Under the pieces are notes generated by a model. It made no database searches and had not been told where the DNA came from. It saw only the letters and a list, made by a program, of their open reading frames with translations. From Ctena decussata (taxonomy: Eukaryota > Mollusca > Bivalvia > Lucinida > Lucinidae), in the NCBI GenBank assembly GCA_963989385.1, contig OZ022515.1, positions 11,192,803 through 11,256,802 on the forward strand: 64,000 bases of DNA, written 5' to 3'. Both the position numbers and the translations under genes were made by a program. Below are positions 32,140 to 42,492 of the stretch, piece after piece (within the stretch, counting starts at the first letter, position 1; each line of letters opens with the position of its first letter).

Positions 32140-32569
32140 TAAATCATTTCGATCAATACTAATCATGATACAATTATTCATACCTCTTTGACTGTGGCTC
32201 ACTTTATACGTGTATAAATATTATTTGTAATTGATGAATCGGTGACTTTCCAGAGGAATAAGACGTCCCCCACCCCACCCATTTTTTCTCTGCATTTTTA
32301 AAATGCGCAGTACTAAATGACATGAAATAAATAAAAACAAAAAAGCGAGAGATACCATACTTAAATAATAGCTCAAACACTATAACATATTGTTAACATA
32401 ATTCATTCGAAACCATAAAAAGACAAATATAAAGCTTACACATACCATAGCTGAAATAAATTCAATATAACCTCTTATAACAAGGAGTAACCTTATCAAA
32501 TAATATACTAGAGCATGTGAGCAGGGGCTCACGTATACTCCCGGCCAGCACCACCGCCTAACAGTAACA

Positions 32570-34430
32570 CTGCCACACTTAATACAAAACTTTAAAACAA
32601 ATGATAATGAATGATAAGCAGAAGGAGGCTCAGATACTCTCTTACTGATACAACTAGTCATACCCATTGTTTTGCTTTAATATCAAAATCCTAGCTATTG
32701 TGATTCCTGAGACATCTGTGACAAAAATCAAACTGGAAAGAAAGAAACAGTGAACAAAAGAAGGGAATTATACATATATGGAGGCTGATACTCTCTTACA
32801 CAATACAACTAGTCACACCCAATAGCGCAATCGGTAGGGCACCTGACTCATAAGTCATAGGTCCTGGGTTCGAATCCCGGTCTGGCCACATACTTTCGTT
32901 TCTCCTTCCGCTGATTCAAGAAGGGCAGTTGTCAGTTACTGGCGAAAGTATGTGCACTTAGTACTGGTTAACCGCTTAGGAGGTCTAAGCCTGCCCAGGA
33001 ATAGTGTGGTTAGGTTAACTGACCGTCCCGACATGACCTTAGTTGTTTACCGTGGACGTTAAGCATCAAATCAACCAACCACCCAATATTTGAACCAAAT
33101 TTTGAAATCCTAGCTCTTTGGTTCCTGAGAAATCTTCGACAGAAATTAAATTGGAGAGAAAGAAAAGAAAGAGGGAATGATAAGCAGATGGAGGCTGATA
33201 GTCTCTTATATGATACAACTAGTCATACCCAACGTTTGTAACAAATTTCAAAAACCTAGGTAAAGTGGTTTCTGAGAAGTCTGTGACAAAAAAAATAATT
33301 GGAGAGAAAGAAAATATAGACAAACAAAGGGAACAACAAGCAGAAGGAGGCTGAAGTTCTCTTACACTATACAACTAGTTCTCTTACACTATACCAAACA
33401 TTTGTACAAAATTTCAAAGTCCTAGCTGTAGTGGTTCCTGAGAAGTCTGCGAAAGAAAAAAAAGTTAATTTAATTTGATAGTAAGAAAAAATGGACAAAG
33501 GGAATGATAAGCAGGAAGAGGCAGATGTTTTCATACATATTACAACTAGTCATTACCAAGGTTTGTACAAAATTTCAAATACCCTTACTGTAGTAATTTC
33601 TGAGAAATCTCTGACAGAAATTTATTTGGAGAGAAAGAAAAATGAACAAACAAAGAGAATGATAAGCAGCAGAAGGCCACTTCTCTCTTACACTGTGCAA
33701 ATAGTCATACTTAACGCTTGTGCCAAATTTCAAAATTCTAGCTGTAGTGGTTCCTGAGAAATCTTTGACAAAAATTTAATTGGAGAGAAATTGGAGAGAA
33801 AGAAAAACTGGAAAACAAAGGGAATGATAAGCTGGATCAGGCGGATTCTCTCTTACACGGTACAACTAATCATACCCAAACTTTCTACCAAATTTCAGAT
33901 ACCCTTCCTGTAGAAGTTTTTGAGATATCTTTTACAGAAAATTAATTGGAGAGAAAGAAAAAATGGACAAATAAAGGGAATGATAAGCAGCATGAGGCTG
34001 ATTCTCTCTTACAAGGTACAACTAGCCATGATACTTAACGTTTGTACCAAATTTCAAAATTCTAGCTGTAGTTGTTCCTGAAAAATCTTTGACAGAAATT
34101 TAATTGGAGAGATATTGGAGAGAAAGAAAAACTGGACAAAAAAGGGAATGATAAGCTGGATCAGGCCGATTCTCTCTTACACGGTACAACTAGTCATACC
34201 CAACGTTCTACCAAATTTCAGATACCCTTACTGTAGAAGTTTTTGAGATATCTTTGACAGAAAATTAATTGGAGAGAAAGAAAAAATGGACAAATAAAGG
34301 GAATGATAAGCAGCAGAAGGCTGATTCTCTCTTACACGGTACAACTAGTCATACTCAACGTTTGTACCAAATTTCAAAATCCTAGCTGTAGTGGTTCCTG
34401 AGAAATCTGTGACAGAAAAAAAAGTTTACC
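32570..34430. repeat. About 160-bp tandem array
   Basis: Around eleven units of 155-170 bp. Each contains GGGAATGATAAGCAG, CTCTCTTACAC, GATACAACTAGTCATACCC, ACCAAATTTCAAA, CCTAGCTGTAGTGGTTCCTG and TTAATTGGAGAGAAAGAAA. A SINE interrupts the third unit. Confidence 0.93.
32824..33079 (+). mobile_element. tRNA-derived SINE, family 1, with target duplication
   Basis: Inserted in the tandem array and flanked by CACCCAAT at 32816-32823 and 33080-33087. The head is tRNA-like: AGCGCAATCGGTAGGGCAC (A-box region), GACTCATAAGTC (anticodon arm, CAT in the loop) and GGGTTCGAATCCCGG (T-arm with B-box). The body has CGTTTCTCCTTCCGCTGATT and GGTCTAAGCCTGCCCAGG. The tail is ACGTTAAGCATCAAATC. The 5' acceptor half is missing, so this is not a functional tRNA gene. 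Confidence 0.92.
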
Positions 34431-34760
34431 AAACACACACACACAAACATATAAACGGAAAAACCAAAAACTATATACCCCCTATATACTTCGTATACCG
34501 GGGGTATAATAAGCAAATGAATAAAAGAAATATCAAGCATAGCATAAGAAAAAAATAAATCCATAAAAATCTAAGTGTGAAATATAAGAATAATTAGAAT
34601 ATATATATAAATATAAACATACAATCATTTATATATACTTTTATATACGTGAAAGTAACATATAACATATAAGATAACAAAAACACATATAAATATATAA
34701 CATTAATTATTGCCATAAAAATAACATATGAAATAAATATATCAAAGCAAGAGTACGTAC
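34431..34760. other. AT-rich sequence with short AC and TA repeats
   Basis: CACACACACACA at 34433-34444 and TATATA runs from 34600. No gene. Confidence 0.7.
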
Positions 34761-35232
34761 CATATACGTTAAAACTATGATATCACCTGAGTACCAAACA
34801 TTAATTAATATAAAGAAAACATATAAGAGCAAAGCTGTATACGTCTAAATCCACCTTTACCAAATGCCAAATACCATGCTGTACCATGTAACAATCCTGA
34901 TAGTTACCTTGTATCTTCTTTGACACTATGCTAAATTATCAATAGAAAACTGATGGCGCTCCTCCACACGACAGTTGATACTTGATTTCTGACTTTTGCT
35001 GCTGCTACAGGCTCTACCAGAATAATTTACAGAAGTATCGAACTTATCCTATATATTCGGACACCTCGTTCAATCCGTAAATGCATATATGGCATTTCGT
35101 CTTATGATCTGAACAAACACGCTTGTCCATTAGGATGTATGAATTTACCCTTAAAGCGTTATAAAGCAGAAAACAATAGTTTCTCCTGCAAAATCTCAAA
35201 TTAAAATTCGCATAAAGTCAAAAAGCGTGGCC
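34761..35232. other. Intergenic; nothing recognised
   Basis: No coding or repeat structure seen. Confidence 0.4.
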
Positions 35233-35269
35233 CTAGATGAGGCGGCTTACAATAAGCCGCCTCATCTAG
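35233..35269. repeat. Perfect 17-bp hairpin
   Basis: CTAGATGAGGCGGCTTA and its exact complement around CAA. The stem core GATGAGGCGGCT recurs in hairpins at 59804-59841 and 60040-60080. Confidence 0.95.
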
Positions 35270-35560
35270 ATCTTCGCAGTTCGCAGTTTCCACTAATATT
35301 CTTCTGTCGCTTCCAGGATTAAATCAAAGCGAGAGCCATTATAAAAAAAACCTCAAAAGTGAAATCAAAAGTGTACAGTTGTTGGTGGGAGGTTTAACTC
35401 AAGTTCAGTCACTAGTTCATATGTGACTCACTCACTCTCAAACTCATATGAATAAGGGAGTTTTGCTTACGTTTCAAGCTGCAACAAGGAGCAGTGCCTG
35501 CTCACCTCCCTGAGTATTACTCGAAAGTTAAAATGGTCCTTAAGTTGATGTAAGCAGCTT

Positions 35561-35677
35561 TGGTTGGTTGGTTGATTTGATGCTTAACGTCCACGGTAAA
35601 CAACTAAGGTCATGTCGGGACGGTCAGTTAACCTAACCACACTATTTCTGGGCAGGCTTAGACCTCCTAAGCGGTTA
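35561..35677 (-). mobile_element. SINE family 1, truncated
   Basis: Complement of the family tail: TTTGATGCTTAACGTCCACG ... GGTCATGTCGGGACGGTCAG ... GGCTTAGACCTCC. The tRNA head is absent. A TTGG(TTGG)n run adjoins the end. Confidence 0.85.
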
Positions 35678-35689
35678 CTGACTCCCTTG

Positions 35690-35992
35690 TACTGACTTTT
35701 AACTTTGTACAAATACGGTGTAATTGTCTTTACACTTTGTATGAATACGGTGAATCGGCTTCATACTTTGTAGGAATATGGTGTTCCTGGCTTTATACGT
35801 TGTGCAGTACTGTGTACCTGGCTATATACATGTACTTTTATACGTACAGTGTAACTGACTTTAAACTTTGTACAAATACGGTGTAATTGGCTTTATATAT
35901 TGTACAAATACGGTGCAATTGGCTTTATACTTTGTACGGATACGGTGTATTTGGCTTTATACTTTATACAAATACGGTGTAATTGGTCTTAT
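35690..35992. repeat. 32-bp minisatellite
   Basis: About nine units of TTTATACTTTGTACAAATAC plus GGTGTAATTGGC, moderately diverged. Confidence 0.9.
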
Positions 35993-36954
35993 AGAAGACG
36001 TCGGGCGTCTGTAGGCGAATATGATCATTGAAAATCTGGCAGCAAATCACACTTCGGTGTCTGGACGAACACGTAACTGTTGTTATTATCGGTTAAAAAA
36101 AGGAAACGATTTTTTTTTAGTCTGTATCAGGTGTTGAAGCTTTCCGTTTTTAGTCTTTATGGTACTTATAAAATGTATTTGGTCAGTAATGCGTGAGACA
36201 AACGCTGAGACCCAACAGCTGGCCACTCCTTCCCGCGGAGCAGTCTGATCTGAACCATATCAGCATTTGTTATTTCGCTCCCATGACATAGCATTTGATC
36301 AGGGCTGTGGAAATGCCAAATTTTTTAACTTGTCCATTGACAATTTGACATACAAAATTAATTTGTCCAAACAAATATTTACTTGCCCAGATAAAAGATG
36401 CATATGAAATAAGGGAAGAATAGCAGATAATGAACAGAGGAAGACAGTGTTTGGCTAACAGTCACAAAGTTTCGAATTAAAACATACGTTGTGGGCACCT
36501 GTTAGAATTGCCTCGATGAGACAATTTTAACAGGAAACCACAATATATATTTTCATGAGAAAATATGAAAGATATTTCAGAATTATTTTGAAATACTTCC
36601 ACTGATGACACTTTGATACATGTCTTGGGGCAAGTAAACTGAATTTCTCATTTGTCCAGAGTGAAATGGGACAAGTACATGTAGGACAAGTCGGGCATAG
36701 TATATCCACTGCCCTGATTTAATCGAAATATGGCTCATTAAGTGTCACTTTGAGATCCTCTGATGCTGGGGCTAGTGGGTATGGGCAGTGTTGCAACATT
36801 ACATTACTGTATATTAACAGACTCAATTAAACCGAGTTTGCTGTTTCAGTCTTTGGCATATTCCTTCTTCGCAGATGATCTTCCTTTAGAATGAATTTTA
36901 TAAAAAAAAAAAACTATCTTGTTCACTAAGTGCCGAAACATTTCTAAACACAGC
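35993..36954. other. Intergenic; nothing recognised
   Basis: No gene seen. AT-rich, short open frames only. Confidence 0.4.
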
Positions 36955-37035
36955 CTAGCAGGCACGCAGCATTGGATCAACATTGAATCAACGTTGATCA
37001 TTACGTTTGGTCAACGATGAATCAATGTTTGATTT
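36955..37035. repeat. CAACGTTGAT repeat fragment
   Basis: AACATTGAATCAACGTTGATC and GGTCAACGATGAATCAATG words. The same ACATTGAATCAACGTTGAT occurs at 62876-62894. Confidence 0.7.
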
Positions 37036-37329
37036 AACCTTTTATGCCAAGAAAGAGGTCATTTCTATTTGTAGCCCACACCAGTCAGCTGATTGAGGAC
37101 GTCCTGTCTAAGCGCTCATACAAGAACAAACGCCATGACGATCCAGAAAATGAGTGAAATGCTTTACAAATTGATATGGTCCTCAATATAATTTTTTGCT
37201 AACGGTGAGGCAAGCTTTTTGTGAAAGCTTATCCTTGTATAAATGATAGTTATTAGAAGATCCTGTTGTCCCAATATTCAGAGAACTCGTGGCGGTAAAT
37301 ATTCAAAAAATATAATTTCCATAATTGTC

Positions 37330-37475
37330 CTAGAATGGAACAGTCTGGTTTTATAATGCAGTTATGCGTCCAAAACATGTAAATGAAATGGTACGCAGAC
37401 CCTGGTCAGACTACAGGAGCGGTCTGGTTGGATCAGCACCGATTGCTCAGACCTATCTGTCCCAAGTCTAAGAAC
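37330..37475. mobile_element. GTAGACCCTGATCAGAC hairpin family, copy 1
   Basis: TATAATGCAGTTATGCGTCC, then GCAGACCCTGGTCAGAC, then a loop and GGTCTGG...GCTCAGACCTATCTGTCCCA. Other copies: 39530-39660, 54795-54935, 61075-61205. Confidence 0.65.
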
Positions 37476-37604
37476 ATTAATGGTAAACCATCTTATAAAT
37501 TGAATCAAATAAGACAACGAAAGTTATACAAAAAATCACATCAAACTCATAAGAATTTCTCGATATAATCTATTTTCGCGAGATTGTGGCGTGTTTATGA
37601 AACG

Positions 37605-37735
37605 AGTATTTGGGGATAACAATTCTAAAAAAGCCATTTGGGAAGATAAATCCTCGATTTTATGGTCGCAAATACCACTATGCCGTTTTATGGCGACGCT
37701 TTAGGGAATCGTCAGACACAATAAGCGACTATTCA
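37605..37735. mobile_element. Half copy of the GGGGATAAC foldback family
   Basis: GGGGATAACAATTCT, CCATTTGGGAAGATAAATCC, CGATTTTATGGTCGCAAAT and GTTTTATGGCGACGCT match the left arm of the element at 56102-56340. The opposing arm is absent. Confidence 0.75.
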
Positions 37736-37868
37736 ACTGGCGATTCACTTTCCCAAAAAGACCATTTTCAATACACTTATCACCATTCTGTTGCGCTTTT
37801 TCTAATTTATCCTTCGAAGTGTATTACTCTGCACACAAAGCAAAGATTTTCAGCTTTATGTAAAACCA

Positions 37869-38091
37869 GGGGCCGTATTCATAAAGCCACTTAAGTCGTT
37901 GCTATGCTGTTGCTAAGGCTAAATATCTATAAAGGAGATTCCCTACAACTATGAAATTTGCTCTGGAGGAACAGTCTTACAAAGACTGTTCCTCCAGACC
38001 AAATTTCATAGTTGTAGGGAATCTCCTTCAAAGAAAGTTAGCCTTAGCAACAGCATAGCAACCACTTAAGTCGTTTCATGAATACGGCCCC
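37869..38091. mobile_element. MITE, GGGGCCGTATT family, copy 2
   Basis: Foldback from GGGGCCGTATTCATAAA to TTTCATGAATACGGCCCC. The arms run almost to the centre (GAGGAACAGTCTT...AAGACTGTTCCTC). Clearly homologous to 15869-16065. Confidence 0.95.
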
Positions 38092-38330
38092 AGGCGTCAG
38101 TCGATGGGAAGCGATGTTTCGTAATGGTGTCGCAGGATGTACTGGTGCAGTTTTTGTTTTAAGTTTTTAAAAACTGTTCACTGTATTCGCCCCTTGCACC
38201 AGTTTTAGCAGTTTATAATGAAGTGACATAATAATTGCATATGAAAATGCAATAATGAAAAACATAGAGACTTTAAAAGGCCGCCAACATCTTTACAAAG
38301 ATATGAAGTTAAATTCTTTCATTTTGGTGA

Positions 38331-38332
<2 letters not shown>

Positions 38333-38389
<57 letters not shown>
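38333..38389. repeat. GA microsatellite followed by G-tract
   Basis: About 23 GA units, then 11 G. A second short GA run is at 38511-38526. Confidence 0.97.
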
Positions 38390-38526
38390 CAGGCATGAAG
38401 CCCAACTAGATCAGTAGAATTTTATGAAAGACTTCAGCATTAAAAATAAATTGTAATGTTAAAATTCGAAGACAGAGGATGATGGATGATTCAGTTTTCC
38501 CGGCCGTATTAGAGAGAGAGAGAGAG

Positions 38527-39221
38527 CAATCCCCACTACTCGAGCACAGGAGGCTTTTGCATACCTCGGTCAAGAGGACCTCACGATGCTATGGTTTGAC
38601 GACACACCTAAATTACGTATGTCAAAGAATCCCTGTATATCTAGAGAAAAATGTTGATATCTACAAATGACTGAAATAACAGAAACTGACGTCAGAGTGG
38701 CATTCTTTCACTTTTTTCAGTGTAGGCTTGGCTAACAGGCAGGCGTCATATACCAAACCGCTGTAAAACTGAAATGCATTAGGTTACACTGAAAACGTAT
38801 GTCTATGACAGAAGAAATGTCAAACTTGTTATTGTGACTTAACAGCCATAGATCATTCCAGTAATTGTCAGGTCAGAAACACGCAAAAAGGGAACCTATA
38901 AATTATACGAACAACAAAACACAGATCAGCCTGTGTATCTATTCATGCTGATAGCAGCCATTCAAACACAAAAATTACGTATCCTAAGTTGTGACCAAGT
39001 GTAAAAAGAGACTTCGAGGTACTGCTCACGGACAAACAAGTTTGATATGAGCATTGATCCACCATCTGTTTTAGCCCTTCGCCGTGAAACGTATCATGTT
39101 ACATTTCAGGTGTTTCGTCACACCGCCGTGTTTCCCCCACCAGTTTTACAAAGGAAATGAATTTTGTGACTACCTGTTTATTTCTATTGGCAACGAACCC
39201 ATCCAAAAGGGGTCTACTCAT
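38527..39221. other. Intergenic; nothing recognised
   Basis: No gene or element identified. Confidence 0.4.
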
Positions 39222-39230
39222 AAAGAAAAT

Positions 39231-39254
39231 GATTTGCTCCTTTTGGAGCAAATC
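39231..39254. repeat. GATTTGCTCC hairpin
   Basis: GATTTGCTCC/GGAGCAAATC around TTTT. The same stem occurs at 58353-58371, and both are followed within 25 bp by TTGACCC- or TGACCCC-like sequence. Confidence 0.85.
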
Positions 39255-39292
39255 CTGTTCTTTAAGAGCTGACCCCATTTGAAAACCAAGTG

Positions 39293-39333
39293 CAAAAAAA
39301 TGAAAAAAAAAAAAAATTATATATATATATATA
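39293..39333. repeat. A-tract and TA microsatellite
   Basis: CAAAAAAATGAAAAAAAAAA followed by (TA)8. Confidence 0.95.
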
Positions 39334-39529
39334 TCAGAGGTGCTTCTCCTGAGTGTGTATTCAAACACCTTAAGACAAGCATTAGAATATATTGTGAGTG
39401 TAGTATGTGGGAGAGGATGGTGCTGCAATATAAATTCGTTGTTATAGAATTCAAAGAAATGTAAAGGTTATCGTAAAAAACTAAAAATTGGGACAGCTGA
39501 AATAAGTGTCTTAAAAATGGAATAGTGAG

Positions 39530-39660
39530 ATTAGGGTTTACAATGCAGTAATGCACCCAAAAGATGCAGATGGAATAGCAAACAGTGTAGATCCTGTTCC
39601 TGGAGCTTCCTGATCTGGATCTGCGCTGTTTGCTCAGACAGCTCTGCCCCAATACTGAGG
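39530..39660. mobile_element. GTAGACCCTGATCAGAC hairpin family, copy 2
   Basis: ACAATGCAGTAATGCACCC, AGATGCAGATGGAATAGC and CAAACAGTGTAGATCCTG, then the complement-like GATCTGCGCTGTTTG. Confidence 0.75.
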
Positions 39661-40277
39661 TTTATACGATATTACAAATAGCAATGCGCCCTTGAAAAAA
39701 AGTAACATGATCTTTTATTATCCTTGTTTACGATGATTTAATTCGGTGAAATAAAAATATATGCGATGATCAGGAATTAATACAATTATATCCCACATCC
39801 CGCTCTCAAAACCAAAAAGGAAAGAAGCACACACACACAAAATTGACAAACGTTCACAAAAGACACGCGAGGCACACCGAATAAGTAGTTTTTTACCAAA
39901 CAGGTGGTCATATTTCAAATTACAAAACAAAACAAAACAGAAGCAGAACGGGCAGTTATTCAGGTGACCAGACTACTAGAGACCATAGGCAAGCGGACAT
40001 AACAACACGTAATGCAAAGGAAATACAGCAGAAGTACCGCTTTGGAACGGTCAGCAGAAAAATACTGGGAGGACGAGGGGGTGGCTTAAACATGTTTACC
40101 GGATCCAAACCTCGCCCTCTGCTTCTGCAGTGGTTCCTATCATTAAGTTAGCTGTTTGGTCCGCATGAAGATTTTTTACAAGTGCCGTAGTAGTCCGCGC
40201 TTATTGCGAACATAAAAGTTGTGTTGCTGTAGTTCCAGCCGACAAAAGTTCACTAGCACAAAACTATAAAGAGAATA

Positions 40278-40460
40278 CCATGTTAGTGTCTTTTGATATC
40301 AAGTTTATCAGGCTCGACCAGAAACATGTCGGACTGGCTCGGCTTATCAAGTTTATCAGGCGAGACCAGAAACAGCGTAGAAGTGGCTAGGCTTGCCGAG
40401 CCAGTCTGACGTATTTCTGGTCGAGCCTGATAAACTTGATATCAAAAGACACTTACATGG
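40278..40460. mobile_element. Foldback element with 39-bp perfect stem
   Basis: Perfect inverted repeat 40286-40324 / 40414-40452 (GTGTCTTTTGATATCAAG at the outer end). It extends outwards to CCATGT/ACATGG. The inner segments repeat CAAGTTTATCAGGC(T/G)(C/A)GA, and GGACTGGCTCGGC pairs with GCCGAGCCAGTC. Non-coding. Confidence 0.95.
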
Positions 40461-40850
40461 TTTTCTATGTCTCAAGCATAATTAGAAGATTTTACGGCGT
40501 AAAGAGCGGCAAACAAATGATAAGCAAACGCAGTTTTGTTCGAACTTTGCTGACGTCGCGAATGCATTGTGACGTAAGTCGGTGACGCCATTTAACCAAT
40601 GGAGCGTTTATATCACGGCCAACGTTAGTATACAACCAATCGTCTTCAAAGATCGCTCCTAAAGACATGACCTCGTGACATTCGCGCAAGCGCAGTTCTA
40701 CAGTGACATGATATCACATTGTGTTATCATACCCCCGTTATCAGTGGAATTTTGCGGCAGGTGCATGATAAAACATGCACTGTAACTGACCCGAGAAAAC
40801 ATTTTATCGCTCACTTCATGTACTTAGGACACTGGAAGTTTTGTATGCTC
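40461..40850. other. Intergenic; nothing recognised
   Basis: No gene or element identified. Confidence 0.4.
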
Positions 40851-41900
40851 ACCTGAGCGTCCGTCGTCCGTCTTACTTCCGAGATGTCTGTGTACACTTG
40901 TGAGGGCACAGTTTTAATTCAATCTTCATGAAATTTTGTCAGAATGTTTATTTCTATGAAATTAAGGCCAGGTTCCAACCTGGATTATGTCGAGTCTAGG
41001 TCTCAGAAATTTTTTTAAGTATACTCTAGAGGGCAATATTTTGATCCACTCTTCACGAAACTTTTTTTCAGAATATTTATATACATAAAATTAAGCCAAA
41101 TCTGAAACTGAGTCATGTCGGGTCAAAATCTGGGTCACTAGATCAGACCTTAGAGAAACCTTGTGTACACTCTAGAGGGCACAGGTTTGATTCAATATTC
41201 ATTAATTTTTTACATCATGGTTATCTCTATAAAAAACTAAACCAAGTTTGAAACCGGGCCATGTCAGGTCAAAACCTAGGTCGCCGGAGCAAATCTTACA
41301 AAAAAGGGGGGGGGGGGGGGGGGGGAGAGAACATATACGCCCTAGAGAGAACAGTATTATTCAAATCTTCATAAAGCTTTACAGCATACAGGACTATGAT
41401 GAATTAAAAACAAGGTCACTGGGTCAAATCTTCGAAAAACCTTGTGTACATTCTAGAGGGAACAGTTTTGATTCAGTCGTAATACAACCTTGTCAAAATG
41501 TCAATGCTTATAAAATCTAGGCTAAGTTGGAAACTGGGTCATTTGGGGTCAAAACTATGTCACTTTGTAAAATCTTGGAAAATCCTTGTGCAGACCTACA
41601 TTGTAAGAGGGTACAGTTTTGATCCAATCATTATTAAACTTTGTCAGAATGCTTATCCACATAAAGTCTAGATGAAATTAGAAATTGGGTCATGTCGGCT
41701 CAAAAACAAGGTCACTAGCTCAATATTTAAAAAAAAACTTGTGTACACTTTCGAGGGCACAAATTGATTCAGTCTTCATGAAACTTTGACAGAATGTTTA
41801 TCTCAATAAAACCTAGATCAAGCTTTAAACTAGGTCGTGTCAAAATTTAAGTCACTAGTCAAATCTTAGAAACACTTTGGTTACACACTAGAGGGCACAG
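40851..41900. repeat. About 145-bp tandem array with GTCCGTCGTCC head
   Basis: About seven diverged units. Each holds CTAGAGGGCACAGTTTTGAT, TCATGAAACTTTGTCAGAAT, AACTGGGTCATGTCGGGTCA and GGTCACTAG...CAAATCTTAGAAAA, ending CCTTGTGTACACT. Preceded by CGTCCGTCGTCCGTC. A G-tract of 18 lies at 41306-41323. Confidence 0.9.
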
Positions 41901-42352
41901 CGACGCTTTTGTCAGTTACATGCTTTTACACAGAAGGTTTTACACACGGGCGTCACGGGTGTAGAGCCTTATGCGTCGCCAGGACGGCGGAGGGTGACTT
42001 CCGGTTAAAGGTGTTATCGACCAGTTTATTACATTAACAAGGAAACTCTGACAATGTTAGAATTTTTGAAGTTTATATATATGGTAATGTAAGTTCTATA
42101 TACAAACAATAAAATTTACAACTGTCACAACTACAATAATATACAACACATATCAGTTCATGTCGCTGGCCCAAGTAAGGTGTTTGTTCCAAATCTGTAA
42201 TCGATCTGCGTATAATACGCAAATCGAATACCGTCTGACGTCAACACCGTACTCGGCTCAGCGCCATGAACAAAAAGGAAAATACAAAGAACAATGACAT
42301 TAACTGAGCTCACAACAAAAACTAAGGCCTTTATACCGTTGCCGGCTAAATT

Positions 42353-42492
42353 AAACTGGTCGCTCCCTGGATCATACCAGGGACCAGTCTATATATTATG
42401 GGAAGCACCCACTTATTCTATATCGCGCACGCGCATATATACTGGTCACTCCCTGGATAATACCAAGGCCCAGTCTATCTATTATGATAAAC
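42353..42492. repeat. Two tandem hairpin units
   Basis: CTGGTCGCTCCCTGG ATCATA CCAGGGACCAG, then TCTAT(A/C)TATTATG. A second unit begins CTGGTCACTCCCTGG about 98 bp later. Confidence 0.85.

Noticed and set aside
32824..32888. Possible tRNA-Met (CAT loop)
   Set aside because: The 5' acceptor strand is missing and replaced by the target duplication; the sequence continues into a SINE body found at three other places.
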